Below, one piece after another: positions 1-8,980 of a stretch of DNA of 64,000 nucleotides. Position 1 is the first letter of the stretch, and each line of letters opens with the position of its first letter. The translations under genes and the position numbers were made by a program. Under the pieces are notes generated by a model, which was not told the origin of the DNA, made no database searches, and was given only the letters and a program-made list of their open reading frames with translations. The stretch covers positions 19,286 through 83,285 of the forward strand of contig CAZABP010000020.1 in assembly GCA_964483245.1 (NCBI GenBank). The letters run 5' to 3'. This DNA comes from CAZABP01 sp964483245. Its GTDB lineage: Bacteria; Planctomycetota; UBA1135; UBA2386.

Positions 1-1083
1 GACGAGACCGGGCGTCGGCGCGCGCATGACGGCGTTGGCGATCTGCTCGTTCCAGTTGTCGAGCCGCTCCTTGGCGAGGCGGAACTCCGCCTCCGACGCG
101 CTCAGCTCCGCCGCCTCGCGCACACGCCGCGCCTCGCCGGTCCCGCGCACGCTGGCGAGCCCGAGCGTGGCGTTCTCGATCTCCTGCTCGACCGTGATCA
201 GACTCTCCGGCAGCGTGTACTTGACCAGCAGCGCGAGGTCGTTCCAGGCGACCGTCATCCGCGACAGCTGCCGCTGGTGGTTGATCTGGTCGCGTTCGAG
301 CTCGTTGCGCGTGATGTAGCCCTTCTTCGCCAGCCGCTCGCTGTGACCGAGCGTGTCCTCGGCCATCTTCAGATCGGCGCGCGTCAGCGAGATCGTGTCG
401 ATCTGCTGCAGCACCTGGTTCGCGATCTCCCCCATCGCCAGGTCGAGATTCTGGCTCGGGCCGAGCAGGTCGAGCACTTTCTGCACCAGCTCGCCGTGCT
501 TGTTCTGCGCATCCGGGTCGATCTGCTGCTCCTCGGTGATCACCCCGCGGAGCTTCGCGACCATCTCGCGGTTGGTGCCGATCGCGCTGCCCGGGTCCGT
601 GGCGTTCGGCTGCTTGGGCTGACCGAGCAGCTTCTCGCGCCGCAGCTCGGCGATCTTGAGCCGGCTGAGCGCAGTGTTCTCCGCCGCCTGCAGCTCCCGC
701 TCCATGATCTCGAAGTTCTTGCGCGCCTGCAGCAGCGCGGCTTCGGCCTTGGCGACCGAGATCGCCTGGTTCGCACGCCGCTCCTCGATCTCGCTGGCAT
801 CGAGCTCCGCGACCTTGTCGCCGGTCTTGACGACCGTCCCCTCGCGCACGAGGTAGATCAGCGTCGCCCGCCCCTCGAGCTTCGACGTAACGCGCGTGTC
901 ACGCGCCGCCTGCAGCTCGCCGCGCTCACGGACCGCGATCCGCAGGTCACCGCGGGTCACGGTCTGGATCAACATCGGATCCGCGTCCGGTCCGCTGCCG
1001 CTGCCACAGCCGGCGGACAGGCAGCCCGCGACGGCCAGCAGCCAGCTGCGCCGGCCTCCGAGCTGGGGCTTCGTGATCGGCAT
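1..1083 (-). CDS. HlyD/RND-type periplasmic adaptor lipoprotein (3' end missing)
   Basis: The visible 361 residues look like the N-terminal part of a membrane-fusion (periplasmic adaptor) protein that would link an inner-membrane transporter to an outer-membrane channel. The protein begins with a lipoprotein signal ending LSAGC (Cys26). A short biotinyl-lipoyl-like segment follows (VREGTVVKTGDKVAELD), then a long helical hairpin rich in Ala, Glu, Lys and Gln. ATG at 1083 is chosen because it places the lipobox correctly; the frame stays open further upstream. The C-terminal beta-barrel and membrane-proximal domains lie beyond the window edge. The partner transporter is not visible, so drug, metal or peptide export cannot be told apart. 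Confidence 0.75.
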   Translation of the reverse strand, partial: MPITKPQLGGRRSWLLAVAGCLSAGCGSGSGPDADPMLIQTVTRGDLRIAVRERGELQAARDTRVTSKLEGRATLIYLVREGTVVKTGDKVAELDASEIEERRANQAISVAKAEAALLQARKNFEIMERELQAAENTALSRLKIAELRREKLLGQPKQPNATDPGSAIGTNREMVAKLRGVITEEQQIDPDAQNKHGELVQKVLDLLGPSQNLDLAMGEIANQVLQQIDTISLTRADLKMAEDTLGHSERLAKKGYITRNELERDQINHQRQLSRMTVAWNDLALLVKYTLPESLITVEQEIENATLGLASVRGTGEARRVREAAELSASEAEFRLAKERLDNWNEQIANAVMRAPTPGLV

Positions 1084-1225
1084 GTGCCCGGTATCCAGGA
1101 TCGCGGAGCTTACGGCAACCTGCGGACACGCCGGAATCGGGAATCGATGCCGGATCTGCGTCCGCATGGCCGCTTCGCCACGGATCCTCGATGCACGTTC
1201 CCCGCTGCCCGCGAACCGCGGAGCA

Positions 1226-2098
1226 CTACCGCGCGCTGCGGCGCAGACCGAACGCATGCCCGGACCAGGTCGCGTCGATGGCGCAGACCTTGAAGTCGAT
1301 GCGGCCGGCGGCAAGGCCTGCCTCGCGCACGGCCGCCTCGTCGAGGTCGGTATCGACGCCCGAAGTCTTCTTGGGCCACGCGAGCCACAGGATCCCCGCA
1401 CCGTCGAGCGCACGCAGGGCTGCCGGCAACCGGCGCTGCAGCTCCGCGCGGCGCACCGCGAACAGCAGCACGAGATCCGCCTTGCCACCCGCCCGCGTCG
1501 CGACCACTGCACCCGCCGGCAGCATGCCGAGCGTGGCGAGGAAGCCATCCGGCGCGCCGACCAACAACAGGCGTGTGCCCGGCTTCACGCCGAGTTTCTG
1601 CGCGAGCGGCTTGCCGGAGTAACCGGATGTAGAGCGCGGCACGACCGGCGCGACTGGTGCGACCGATGGGCGCGACAGCGCGCGCTTCAGCGCACTGCCG
1701 ATACCGCGCCAGGTCGTGTAGATCGCATCCGGCACATCACGCTGCAGACGCTGCGTCTTCGCCGGCTCCCCCTTGACGATGACCAGCGGCACACCGCGCG
1801 TGCGCTTGCGCTCGCGCAGATACCACGCCATCGCGCGGCCATGCGACGGCAGCCGCGCCAGATCGATGACGATCGCATCCGGGGGATCCGCCTGCACGCG
1901 CTTGCCACCGCGCGCGCCGTCCTTCCCTTCGCCATCCACGTCGTAGCCGAGCTCCGCCAACCGCTCGAGCCGCGCCACCATCTCCGCCTCGTGCCAGTGG
2001 AACAGGAACACGGAGCGCTTTCCCGTTTCAGGACACTTGGGGTCAGATTCCATCTCTCCCGATCCGGGCGGTTTGGAATCTCCGTAGAAACTGGTCAT
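1226..2098 (-). CDS. receiver-like domain + DUF3052 protein
   Basis: A soluble protein of about 290 residues. The N-terminal half resembles a response-regulator receiver fold, with a PDAIVIDLARLP strand and loop carrying a possible phospho-Asp, followed by VPLVIVKGEP. A Pro/Val linker leads to a C-terminal half matching DUF3052 (YSGKPLAQKLGVKPG, then LLLVGAPDGF, and a late ILWLAWPKKTSG segment). DUF3052 has no assigned reaction. ATG at 2098 is used; ATG at 2053 is an alternative that starts just before the receiver-like part. The stretch encoding the N-terminus contains a GGGGTCAGATTCC element (2040-2052) resembling repeat motifs near 13.7 kb, so the first 20-25 residues may be recently acquired. 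It lies about 100 bases downstream of guaA on the same strand. Confidence 0.7.
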   Translation of the reverse strand: MTSFYGDSKPPGSGEMESDPKCPETGKRSVFLFHWHEAEMVARLERLAELGYDVDGEGKDGARGGKRVQADPPDAIVIDLARLPSHGRAMAWYLRERKRTRGVPLVIVKGEPAKTQRLQRDVPDAIYTTWRGIGSALKRALSRPSVAPVAPVVPRSTSGYSGKPLAQKLGVKPGTRLLLVGAPDGFLATLGMLPAGAVVATRAGGKADLVLLFAVRRAELQRRLPAALRALDGAGILWLAWPKKTSGVDTDLDEAAVREAGLAAGRIDFKVCAIDATWSGHAFGLRRSAR

Positions 2099-2202
2099 AC
2101 GCCCCGTCGGTGAACGTCGCCGCCGCAGCGGCGCCGAGGCCGCTGGTTTCGCGGCGTCGTGGTCGCCGCGTCGCGGCGGTGAGGACACTGACACCATCCC
2201 CG

Positions 2203-3756
2203 CTACTCCCACTCGATCGTCGCGGGCGGCTTGCTCGAGATGTCGAGGCAGACGCGGTTGATCCCGCGCACCTCGTTGATGATCCGGTTGCTGATCCGGC
2301 GCAGCACGTCGACCGGCAGCAGCTCCCAATCCGCGGTCATCGCGTCCCGGCTCGATACGACGCGCACGACTGCGGCGTTCTCATAGGTGCGCTGATCCCC
2401 CATGACGCCGACGGTCTGCACCGGCAGCAGCACGGCGAAGTACTGCCACAGCCCGGCCTGCAGGCCGCGCGTCTCGATCTCGTGCCGCACGATCGCGTCG
2501 GCGGCACGCAGCGGGCGCAGCCGCTCCTCGGTCACCTCGCCGAGGCAGCGGACGGCCAGGCCCGGGCCAGGGAACGGCTGCCGTTCGATCAGGCTCGCCG
2601 GCAGGCCGAGCTCGCGCCCGATCGCACGCACCTCGTCCTTGAACAGATCCCGCAGCGGCTCGACGAGCTGCAGCTCGAGATCCTCCGGCAGCCCACCGAC
2701 GTTGTGGTGGCTCTTGATCGTCGCGGTCGCACCACCATGCGCGGCGACCGACTCGATGACGTCCGGATACAGCGTGCCCTGGCCGAGGAACTTGACGTTC
2801 GGCAACGCACGCGTCGCGGCACGGAACACGTCGATGAACACCCGCCCGATCGCCTTGCGCTTGCGCTCCGGATCCGTGACGCCACGCAGCGCCATCAGGA
2901 ACTGCTCCCCGGCATCGGCGACGCGCAGGTCGATGTGCCAGTCGTCCCGGAACAGCTGCTCGACCGCGGCGCGCTCCCCCTCGCGCAGCAGCCCGTTGTC
3001 GACGAACACGCAATGCAGCCGCTTGCCGATCGCCTGGTGCAGCAGCACGGCCGCCACCGACGAGTCCACGCCACCGGACAGCCCGAGCACGACCTCGCCC
3101 TGCTCGCCGACCAGCTCGCGGATCTGCTCGACCTTGCGCTCGACGATGCTGCCCGGATTCCAATCGGTCCGGCAACCGGCGACCTCGAGCACGAAGTTCG
3201 CCAGGATCCGCGCGCCATGTTCGGTGTGCGCGACCTCCGGATGGAACTGCAGCCCGAAGATCTTCCGCTGCGGATCCGCCGCCGCCGCCAGCTCGCACGG
3301 CCCGCTGCGCGCCAGCGGCTGGAACCCCTGCGGCAGCCGGGCGACGTGATCGCCGTGCGACATCCAGACGATCGACTTCGGCGGTACGCCGGCGAACAGC
3401 CCGCCCGACTCCTGCAGCTCGATCTCGGCCTGCCCGTACTCCCGCCCGCTCTGCGCCGGCTCGACGACCCCGCCGAGCTCGTGCGCGAGCCACTGCATCC
3501 CGTAGCAGATCCCGAGCACCGGGACGCCCTTGCGCACCAGCTCGACCGGCAGCTTCGGCGCGTCCTTCTCGTACACCGACCGCGGCCCCCCGCTCAGGAT
3601 CAGCGCGTCCGGCTGCAGCGCCTCGAACGCACCCAGCGCCCGCTCCGGTACGGTGATCCGCGAATACACACCGAGCTCGCGGATGCGCCGCGCGATCAAC
3701 TGGCAGTACTGCGCGCCGAAGTCGACGATCAGCACGCCGCCGTGCATCCCGCTCAC
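2203..3756 (-). CDS. guaA: GMP synthase (glutamine-hydrolysing)
   Basis: Converts XMP to GMP using ATP and glutamine, the last step of guanylate synthesis. The 517 residues show a class I glutamine amidotransferase domain with nucleophile Cys84 (LGICYGMQ) and the FHPEVAHTE histidine/glutamate pair. The ATP-pyrophosphatase P-loop GLSGGVDSS follows, then the C-terminal dimerisation domain ending KPPATIEWE. Length is normal for the family. The GTG at 3756 overlaps the guaB stop codon (GTGA) and has GGGGAG eight bases upstream, so I prefer it to the ATG at 3747. It is the last gene of the methyltransferase-pgi-guaB-guaA run and is probably translationally coupled to guaB. Confidence 0.97.
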   Translation of the reverse strand: MSGMHGGVLIVDFGAQYCQLIARRIRELGVYSRITVPERALGAFEALQPDALILSGGPRSVYEKDAPKLPVELVRKGVPVLGICYGMQWLAHELGGVVEPAQSGREYGQAEIELQESGGLFAGVPPKSIVWMSHGDHVARLPQGFQPLARSGPCELAAAADPQRKIFGLQFHPEVAHTEHGARILANFVLEVAGCRTDWNPGSIVERKVEQIRELVGEQGEVVLGLSGGVDSSVAAVLLHQAIGKRLHCVFVDNGLLREGERAAVEQLFRDDWHIDLRVADAGEQFLMALRGVTDPERKRKAIGRVFIDVFRAATRALPNVKFLGQGTLYPDVIESVAAHGGATATIKSHHNVGGLPEDLELQLVEPLRDLFKDEVRAIGRELGLPASLIERQPFPGPGLAVRCLGEVTEERLRPLRAADAIVRHEIETRGLQAGLWQYFAVLLPVQTVGVMGDQRTYENAAVVRVVSSRDAMTADWELLPVDVLRRISNRIINEVRGINRVCLDISSKPPATIEWE

Positions 3757-5240
3757 GACGACGTCTCCCCGCTGTAGTTCGGCGCTTCCTTGGTGATCAG
3801 GATGTCGTGCGGGTGCGACTCGCGCAGCCCGGCCGCCGTGACGCGCACGAACTTCGCCTGCTGCGCCAGCTCCGCCAGGGTCCGCGCGCCGCAGTAGCCC
3901 ATCCCGGAACGGATCCCGCCGACGAGCTGGTAGACGAAGTTCGCGAGCCCCCCCTTGGTCGGCACCATCCCCTCGACCCCTTCCGGCACGAACTTCATCC
4001 GCTCGCGCACCTCCCCCTGCGCGTAGCGATCGGCGCTGCCGTCCTCCATCGCGCCGAGCGAACCCATCCCGCGCACGACCTTGTAGGTGCGCCCGCGATA
4101 CAGCACCTCTTCGCCGGGCGCTTCTTCGAGCCCTGCGAACAGGCTGCCGAGCATGACCGCGCCGGCGCCGCCGGCCAGCGCCTTGACGATGTCGCCGGAA
4201 TGGCGGATCCCACCGTCGGCGATGATCGGCACGCCGGCGTCGCGCGCGGCCGCGGCGCATTGCACGACCGCCGTGAACTGCGGCACCCCGACGCCGGTCA
4301 CGACGCGTGTGGTGCAGATGCTGCCGGGGCCGATGCCGACCTTGACGCCGTCGGCGCCCGCTTCGACCAGCGCGCGCGTGCCGGCTGCCGTCGCGACATT
4401 GCCGGCGATCAGCGGCACCTTGAAGCGCTGCTTGATCGCGCGCACCGTCTCGATCACGTTCTGGCTGTGGCCGTGCGCGGTGTCGACGACGATGACGTCA
4501 CAACCGGCGTCGACCAGCGCGCCGACGCGCTCGAGGTCGTGCACGCCGACCGCCGCGCCGACCAACAGCCGGCCACCGCGGTCACGCGCCGCGTGCGGAT
4601 ACTCCTCCATCAGCCGCACGTCCTTCATCGTGATCAGGCCGCACAACAGGCCGCCGCCGTCGACCAACAGCAGCTTCTCGACCTTGTTGCGCTGCAGGAT
4701 CGAGCGCGCCTGCTCCAGCGTCGTGCCCGGCGGCGCCGTCACCAGCGCGGTTGCCGTCATGACCTCGCGCACGCGCACCTCGCGGCTGTCGACGAACCGC
4801 AGATCCCTGCTGGTCAGGATCCCGAGCACCTTGCGCCGGTCGTCGACGACCGGAAGCCCGCTGATCCGGTGGTTGCGCATCAGGTCCTTCGCCTCGCCGA
4901 CCGACTGCTCCGGCCGCAACGTGACCGGATCCTCGATCACCCCGTTCGCGCTGCGCTTGACCTTGTCCACCTCGCCGACCTGCCCGGCGACCGACAGGTT
5001 CTTGTGCACGATCCCGATCCCGCCCTGCTGCGCCAGCGCGATCGCGAGCCGGTGCTCGGTCACGGTGTCCATCGCCGCGCTGACGATCGGGACGTTCAAC
5101 CGCACGCCACGGCAGAGCTGCGTGTCGGTGGCCACGTCGCGCGGCAGCGCCGAGGCCATCTGCGGGACCAGCAGCACGTCGTCGTAGGTCAGTCCCTCGC
5201 CGAGGATGCGCGCTGCGACGGGGTCGTCACGGTCGGGCAA
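3753..5240 (-). CDS. guaB: IMP dehydrogenase
   Basis: Oxidises IMP to XMP with NAD+, the rate-limiting step towards GMP. The 495-residue protein starts with the family motif GLTYDDVLLVPQ. A pair of CBS domains follows (roughly residues 95-210), then the barrel with the catalytic loop GPGSICTTR and the flap region around GMGSLGAM. I place the start at TTG 5240 because a GGAG lies six bases upstream; an upstream TTG at 5300 would add 20 unlikely residues. guaB and guaA together supply guanine nucleotides and overlap by four bases. A TATAAC hexamer at 5274-5269 lies in the 69-base gap after pgi and could belong to an internal promoter, though no well-spaced -35 box is evident. Confidence 0.97.
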   Translation of the reverse strand: MPDRDDPVAARILGEGLTYDDVLLVPQMASALPRDVATDTQLCRGVRLNVPIVSAAMDTVTEHRLAIALAQQGGIGIVHKNLSVAGQVGEVDKVKRSANGVIEDPVTLRPEQSVGEAKDLMRNHRISGLPVVDDRRKVLGILTSRDLRFVDSREVRVREVMTATALVTAPPGTTLEQARSILQRNKVEKLLLVDGGGLLCGLITMKDVRLMEEYPHAARDRGGRLLVGAAVGVHDLERVGALVDAGCDVIVVDTAHGHSQNVIETVRAIKQRFKVPLIAGNVATAAGTRALVEAGADGVKVGIGPGSICTTRVVTGVGVPQFTAVVQCAAAARDAGVPIIADGGIRHSGDIVKALAGGAGAVMLGSLFAGLEEAPGEEVLYRGRTYKVVRGMGSLGAMEDGSADRYAQGEVRERMKFVPEGVEGMVPTKGGLANFVYQLVGGIRSGMGYCGARTLAELAQQAKFVRVTAAGLRESHPHDILITKEAPNYSGETSS

Positions 5241-5246
5241 TGCTTT

Positions 5247-5250
5247 CTCC
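5247..5250 (-). promoter_or_regulatory. ribosome binding site deciding the guaB TTG start
   Basis: GGAG read on the minus strand, with a six-base spacer to TTG at 5240. No comparable site precedes the alternative TTG at 5300. Confidence 0.6.
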
Positions 5251-5309
5251 GGTTGAGAAAGCGTCGGAGTTATAGGCAGCGCCTCCGAGGTCCGCCACAA
5301 CTCGCTCCC

Positions 5310-6860
5310 TCACCGCCGCCGGAACCGTGCGCTGCGCGGGTCGGGCGGTCCCACCAACAGCAGGTCCTGGCGGTTGGCCGCCAGGTGCACGAGCACGTGC
5401 CACGCAGCGACCGGATCGGTCCCTGCCCGCTCGGCCAGCTCGGCGCAGCTGCGCGGCTCCGCGTCGAGCGCATCGAGCAGCGCGCGCTGCACTGCCAGCA
5501 CCGACGACGCGGCACGCTTGCCGGCCTCGACACCCGGCTGGTCGTAGGCATTGACGTCGATCAGTTCGGCATAGAGCCCGACCGCGCGCTCGAACAACGC
5601 CACGACCGCGCCGAACGTCCGCTCGTCGAGATGGGTCACCGTCAGCGTCGCCGAGTGCCGGCCGGCCTCGACCAACGCCTGCCGCGTCCCCTGCCAGAAA
5701 CCGTCCAGGAAGTCCCCGCTGGTGACGCCCGGCTCGACCTCGATCGACGGCCCGACACGGTCCTGCAGCACGCGGACGAACTGCACGAAGAAGTCGTGCC
5801 GCCCGTCGCGCAGCTGCTGCACGAATGCGTGTTGATCCGTGCTCCCCTTGTTGCCGTAGACGGTCAGCCCCTGGTGCACGGTGCGCCCCTCGCGGTCCTG
5901 CGCCTTGCCGAGCGACTCCATGACCAGCTGCTGCAGGTAGCGCGACAGCAGCAGCAACCGGTCCCGGTACGGCAGCACGACCATCGCGCGCTCGCCGCGA
6001 CCGTTGCCTTCGGCGTGCCAGAACGCAGCCAGCCACGCGGCCGGATTCTGCGCCGGCGCAGCGCGGGTCTTCTCGTCCATCGCCGCGGCGCCGCCGAGCA
6101 GCCCGTGCAGGTCCAGGCCCAGCAGCGCCGCCGGCAGCAGGCCGACCGATGAGAACAGGCTCGTGCGCCCGCCGACCCAGTCCGGGATCGGGAACTGCGC
6201 GAGCCAGCCTTCCCCCTCCGCCTGCGCCGCGAGCTTGCTGCCCGGCATCGTGATCGCGACCGCCCGCGGTGCCAGCTCGATCCCGCTGCGCGCGCAGACC
6301 GCCGCAACCTCCGCCAGTGCGTTCCGTGTCTCCGGCGTGCCGCCCGACTTGCTGGTCACCAACACCAGCGTGTCGGCCAACGTGCCGATCCGCGCGAGCT
6401 CGCGGTCCAGCCCGTCCGGATCGCTGTTGTCGATCAGGTGGAACGCCATCGGTCCGTCCGGATCCTCGAACGCGTCGGCCAGCAGCAGCGGACCGAGTGC
6501 CGACCCGCCGATCCCGAGCAGCAGCACGCGCGCGAACGCCCCACCTTCCGGCGGCGCGATGCGCCCGGCGTGCACGTCGGCCGCGAACGACCGGATCCGA
6601 TCCACGTTCTCGGCGATCTCCTCCGAGATCGCGGCGTCCGGTGCGCGCGCCGGCGCGCGCAGCCAGTAGTGACCGACCATCCGGTCCTCGGCGCGGTTCG
6701 CCTTCGCGCCGCGTTCGAGCTCCGCCATCGCCGCCATCGCCGCCTCCAGACGTGCCATCGGCAGCTCCGTCATCCCGCCCAGGCTCAGATCCAGCTCGAC
6801 GAACGGATCGTCGAGCACACAGCGCCAGCGCAGGTAGCGCTCCAGATCCGGTTTCGTCAC
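5310..6860 (-). CDS. pgi: glucose-6-phosphate isomerase
   Basis: Interconverts glucose-6-phosphate and fructose-6-phosphate in glycolysis and gluconeogenesis. The 516-residue protein has the sugar-isomerase (SIS) domains: LLLGIGGSALGP, the SKSGGTPET phosphosugar loop, and the signature GGRTSLFSSVG. A GNKGSTDQHAF segment carries part of the second active-site half. The C-terminal 60-70 residues, after the PGI fold, look like a small helical domain (SCAELAERAGTD then HLAANRQDLLL) not found in the classical E. coli enzyme. GTG at 6860 overlaps the upstream methyltransferase stop (GTGA). The gene sits in an operon with guaB and guaA, joining sugar-phosphate and purine housekeeping genes. Confidence 0.95.
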   Translation of the reverse strand: MTKPDLERYLRWRCVLDDPFVELDLSLGGMTELPMARLEAAMAAMAELERGAKANRAEDRMVGHYWLRAPARAPDAAISEEIAENVDRIRSFAADVHAGRIAPPEGGAFARVLLLGIGGSALGPLLLADAFEDPDGPMAFHLIDNSDPDGLDRELARIGTLADTLVLVTSKSGGTPETRNALAEVAAVCARSGIELAPRAVAITMPGSKLAAQAEGEGWLAQFPIPDWVGGRTSLFSSVGLLPAALLGLDLHGLLGGAAAMDEKTRAAPAQNPAAWLAAFWHAEGNGRGERAMVVLPYRDRLLLLSRYLQQLVMESLGKAQDREGRTVHQGLTVYGNKGSTDQHAFVQQLRDGRHDFFVQFVRVLQDRVGPSIEVEPGVTSGDFLDGFWQGTRQALVEAGRHSATLTVTHLDERTFGAVVALFERAVGLYAELIDVNAYDQPGVEAGKRAASSVLAVQRALLDALDAEPRSCAELAERAGTDPVAAWHVLVHLAANRQDLLLVGPPDPRSARFRRR

Positions 6861-7549
6861 GGCACGTCCTTGCGCATCACGAACAGGTGGTTGAACCCAC
6901 GCAGGAAGTAGTTCCCCTCGCGTGCCGCGCGGTGCTGCGACGATTCGCGCAGCGTCGCGTTGCGCCGCACGACCGCGACCTGGTCGACCGGCGTCAACCG
7001 CTCGCAGAGCAGCGTGTGCAACCGCGTCCCGATCGGGACGAACCCGCGCCCGTGCACATACGTGTCGCCGACGTAGAGCCCAAGGTGTCCGCCGGTGCGC
7101 AGCACGCGACGCAGCTCGTCGAACACGACCGTCATCGCGCGGAAGTACTCCGGCTCGAACGCATCCAGCTCCCCGATGCACTCCGGCCGCCCGGAGTACT
7201 CCAGATGCGTCGAGTACGGCGGGTCGAGGAACACGAAGTCCGCGCTCCCCGCTTCCAGCGGCAGCTGGCGTGCGTCGGCGCGGTGGATGTCCCGGCGTTG
7301 CGGCTGCAGGTCGTAGCCGATCGCGCGCCGGTCCAGATCACGCGCCACGTCGATCGTCGTGCCGCTGCCGCACATCGGATCGACGACGAGCTGCTGCGGC
7401 TCGGTGTAGCGCTGCAGCAGATTCCAGATCACGTGGCTCGGGGTCGCTCCGCGGTAGCTCGTGTCCCCCTGCCGGCCCTGCCCGTAGTTCTGCGACGGGA
7501 AGTCCCACAGCGTCGTCGTCTGCAGTCGGGGCTCGGGGCGCGGTTTCAC
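6857..7549 (-). CDS. DNA methyltransferase (N4-cytosine/N6-adenine type), orphan
   Basis: A 230-residue S-adenosylmethionine-dependent amino-methyltransferase. Motif I is DPMCGSGTT (residues 57-65) and the catalytic motif IV is DPPY (residues 109-112), as in N6-adenine or N4-cytosine methylases. No target-recognition domain beyond the core and no restriction endonuclease are evident nearby, so this looks like an orphan methylase. The protein begins with an LWDFPSQNYG segment about 14 residues after GTG 7549. Its stop overlaps the pgi start. Its role in the pgi-guaBA operon is unclear; gene regulation by methylation, or simple co-transcription, are both possible. An RNA substrate cannot be excluded from sequence alone. 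Confidence 0.8.
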   Translation of the reverse strand: MKPRPEPRLQTTTLWDFPSQNYGQGRQGDTSYRGATPSHVIWNLLQRYTEPQQLVVDPMCGSGTTIDVARDLDRRAIGYDLQPQRRDIHRADARQLPLEAGSADFVFLDPPYSTHLEYSGRPECIGELDAFEPEYFRAMTVVFDELRRVLRTGGHLGLYVGDTYVHGRGFVPIGTRLHTLLCERLTPVDQVAVVRRNATLRESSQHRAAREGNYFLRGFNHLFVMRKDVP

Positions 7550-7591
7550 TTCGCGAGCGGGACGGAGCGCGGCGCAAGGTAACCTGCGACC

Positions 7592-8974
7592 GTGCCGTCC
7601 GAAACCGCGGTCCTGCTGACGCTCGGCGCATTCCTGGCGGTCTCGGTCGCGATCGGCGCATGGTCGCGCCGGGGCGTGCACGGAGAGCAGGAATTCCTGC
7701 TCGGCGGCCGCCGGCTCGGTCCGCTGGTCGCCGGGATCAGCGCGTCGGCGACGTCGTCGTCGGCGTGGACGCTGCTCGGGGTCAGCAGCTATGCGTACCT
7801 GCACGGGCCGGCTGCGATCTGGTTGTTCCCGTCCTGCGTCGGCGGTTTCTGCATCAACTGGTTCCTGCTCGCGCCCAGGCTGCGCAGGTTCGCGGCCGCA
7901 CGTGGCGCGCTGACGATCAGCGACCTGCTGGCGGCGGATCTCGCCCCGGCGCCGGCACGACGGATCCGCCGGCTCGTCGCGCTGCTGACGTTCGTGGCGC
8001 TGCTCGCGTACATCTCGTCGCAGCTGCAGGGGGCCGGCAAGCTGTTCAGCCAGGTCTTCGCGCTGCCGTCGACGCCGGCCGTGTTGATCGGTGCTGCGGT
8101 CGTGTTGGTCTACTGCCTGCTCGGCGGCTTCCTGGCGATCAGCCGCAACGACACTCTGCAGGGGCTGCTGATGGCGGCGACCGCGGTCGTACTGCCGGTC
8201 GGCGCGCTGCTGGCAGCGGGCCCCGGTGCGGCGCTCGAACCGCTGCTCGGCGGCCCGGGCGCCGATTGGTTCCGCGGCTACGAAGGTCCCGCTGCGTTCG
8301 GCTTCGTGATCGGGCTGCTCGGGATCGGTCTTGGCTATCCCGGCCAGCCGCACGTGCTCGGATTCCTGATGGCGGTCCGCGACGAGGCCGCGCTGCGCGC
8401 GGCCCGTCGCTACGCAATCGCCTGGGCGCTGCTGGTCTACGCCGGGATGATCCTGCTCGGTCTCGCCGCGCGGCGGCTGACGCTCGACGTCGGTGGCGAT
8501 GCAGAGCGCGTGATGCTGGCCGCCGCGGAAGCGGTGTTCCCGCCGGTCGTCGTCGGGCTGATGCTGGCCGCGGTGCTGTCGGCGATCCTGTCGACGGTCG
8601 ACAGCCAGTTGTTGGTCGCGACCGGAGCTGCGACGCACGATCTCGGCGCGCGGCCGGATCTCGGGCGCAGCCGGCTCGTCATGGCGGCGATCGCAGTCGC
8701 GGCCTGTGGGTTCGCGCTGTTCGGAGATCCGCGGATCTTCACACGCGTGTTGTCCGCGTGGTCGGCGATGGGCGCGGGCTTCGGGCCGCTGCTGCTCTGG
8801 CTGCTGTGGATCGGACCGGTCGGTGCGCGCACCCGCACCGTGGCGATCCTGATCGGCTACGGCACGAGCGTCGTGGCGTACGCGTTCGACGAGACGCGCA
8901 ACACGTGGGTCGAACGCGTGCTGCCGTTCCTGCTCGCGACTGCGGTGCTCGCGGTCACGAGCAGGAGACGTTAG
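7592..8974 (+). CDS. sodium:solute symporter (SSS family)
   Basis: A 460-residue integral inner-membrane protein with about 13 hydrophobic segments, of the length usual for the SSS/PutP family, which couples solute uptake to Na+ entry. The first broken helix region reads ASATSSSAWTLLGVSS and the later helix carries LSTVDSQLL, matching the family's sodium-site motif. The closest general resemblance is to the proline symporter PutP, but the substrate cannot be assigned from sequence. Start is GTG 7592, with AAGG 12 bases upstream. It is transcribed divergently from the methyltransferase across only 42 bases, and its end lies six bases from the convergent tetrahaem cytochrome gene. Confidence 0.9.
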   Translation: MPSETAVLLTLGAFLAVSVAIGAWSRRGVHGEQEFLLGGRRLGPLVAGISASATSSSAWTLLGVSSYAYLHGPAAIWLFPSCVGGFCINWFLLAPRLRRFAAARGALTISDLLAADLAPAPARRIRRLVALLTFVALLAYISSQLQGAGKLFSQVFALPSTPAVLIGAAVVLVYCLLGGFLAISRNDTLQGLLMAATAVVLPVGALLAAGPGAALEPLLGGPGADWFRGYEGPAAFGFVIGLLGIGLGYPGQPHVLGFLMAVRDEAALRAARRYAIAWALLVYAGMILLGLAARRLTLDVGGDAERVMLAAAEAVFPPVVVGLMLAAVLSAILSTVDSQLLVATGAATHDLGARPDLGRSRLVMAAIAVAACGFALFGDPRIFTRVLSAWSAMGAGFGPLLLWLLWIGPVGARTRTVAILIGYGTSVVAYAFDETRNTWVERVLPFLLATAVLAVTSRRR

Positions 8975-8980
8975 CGGACG

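Noticed and set aside
3807..6152. A 781-codon open frame on the plus strand opposite guaB and pgi.
   Set aside because: It is composed of His/Arg/Asp-rich sequence and lies opposite two unmistakable genes. Such frames are a by-product of high GC at third codon positions.
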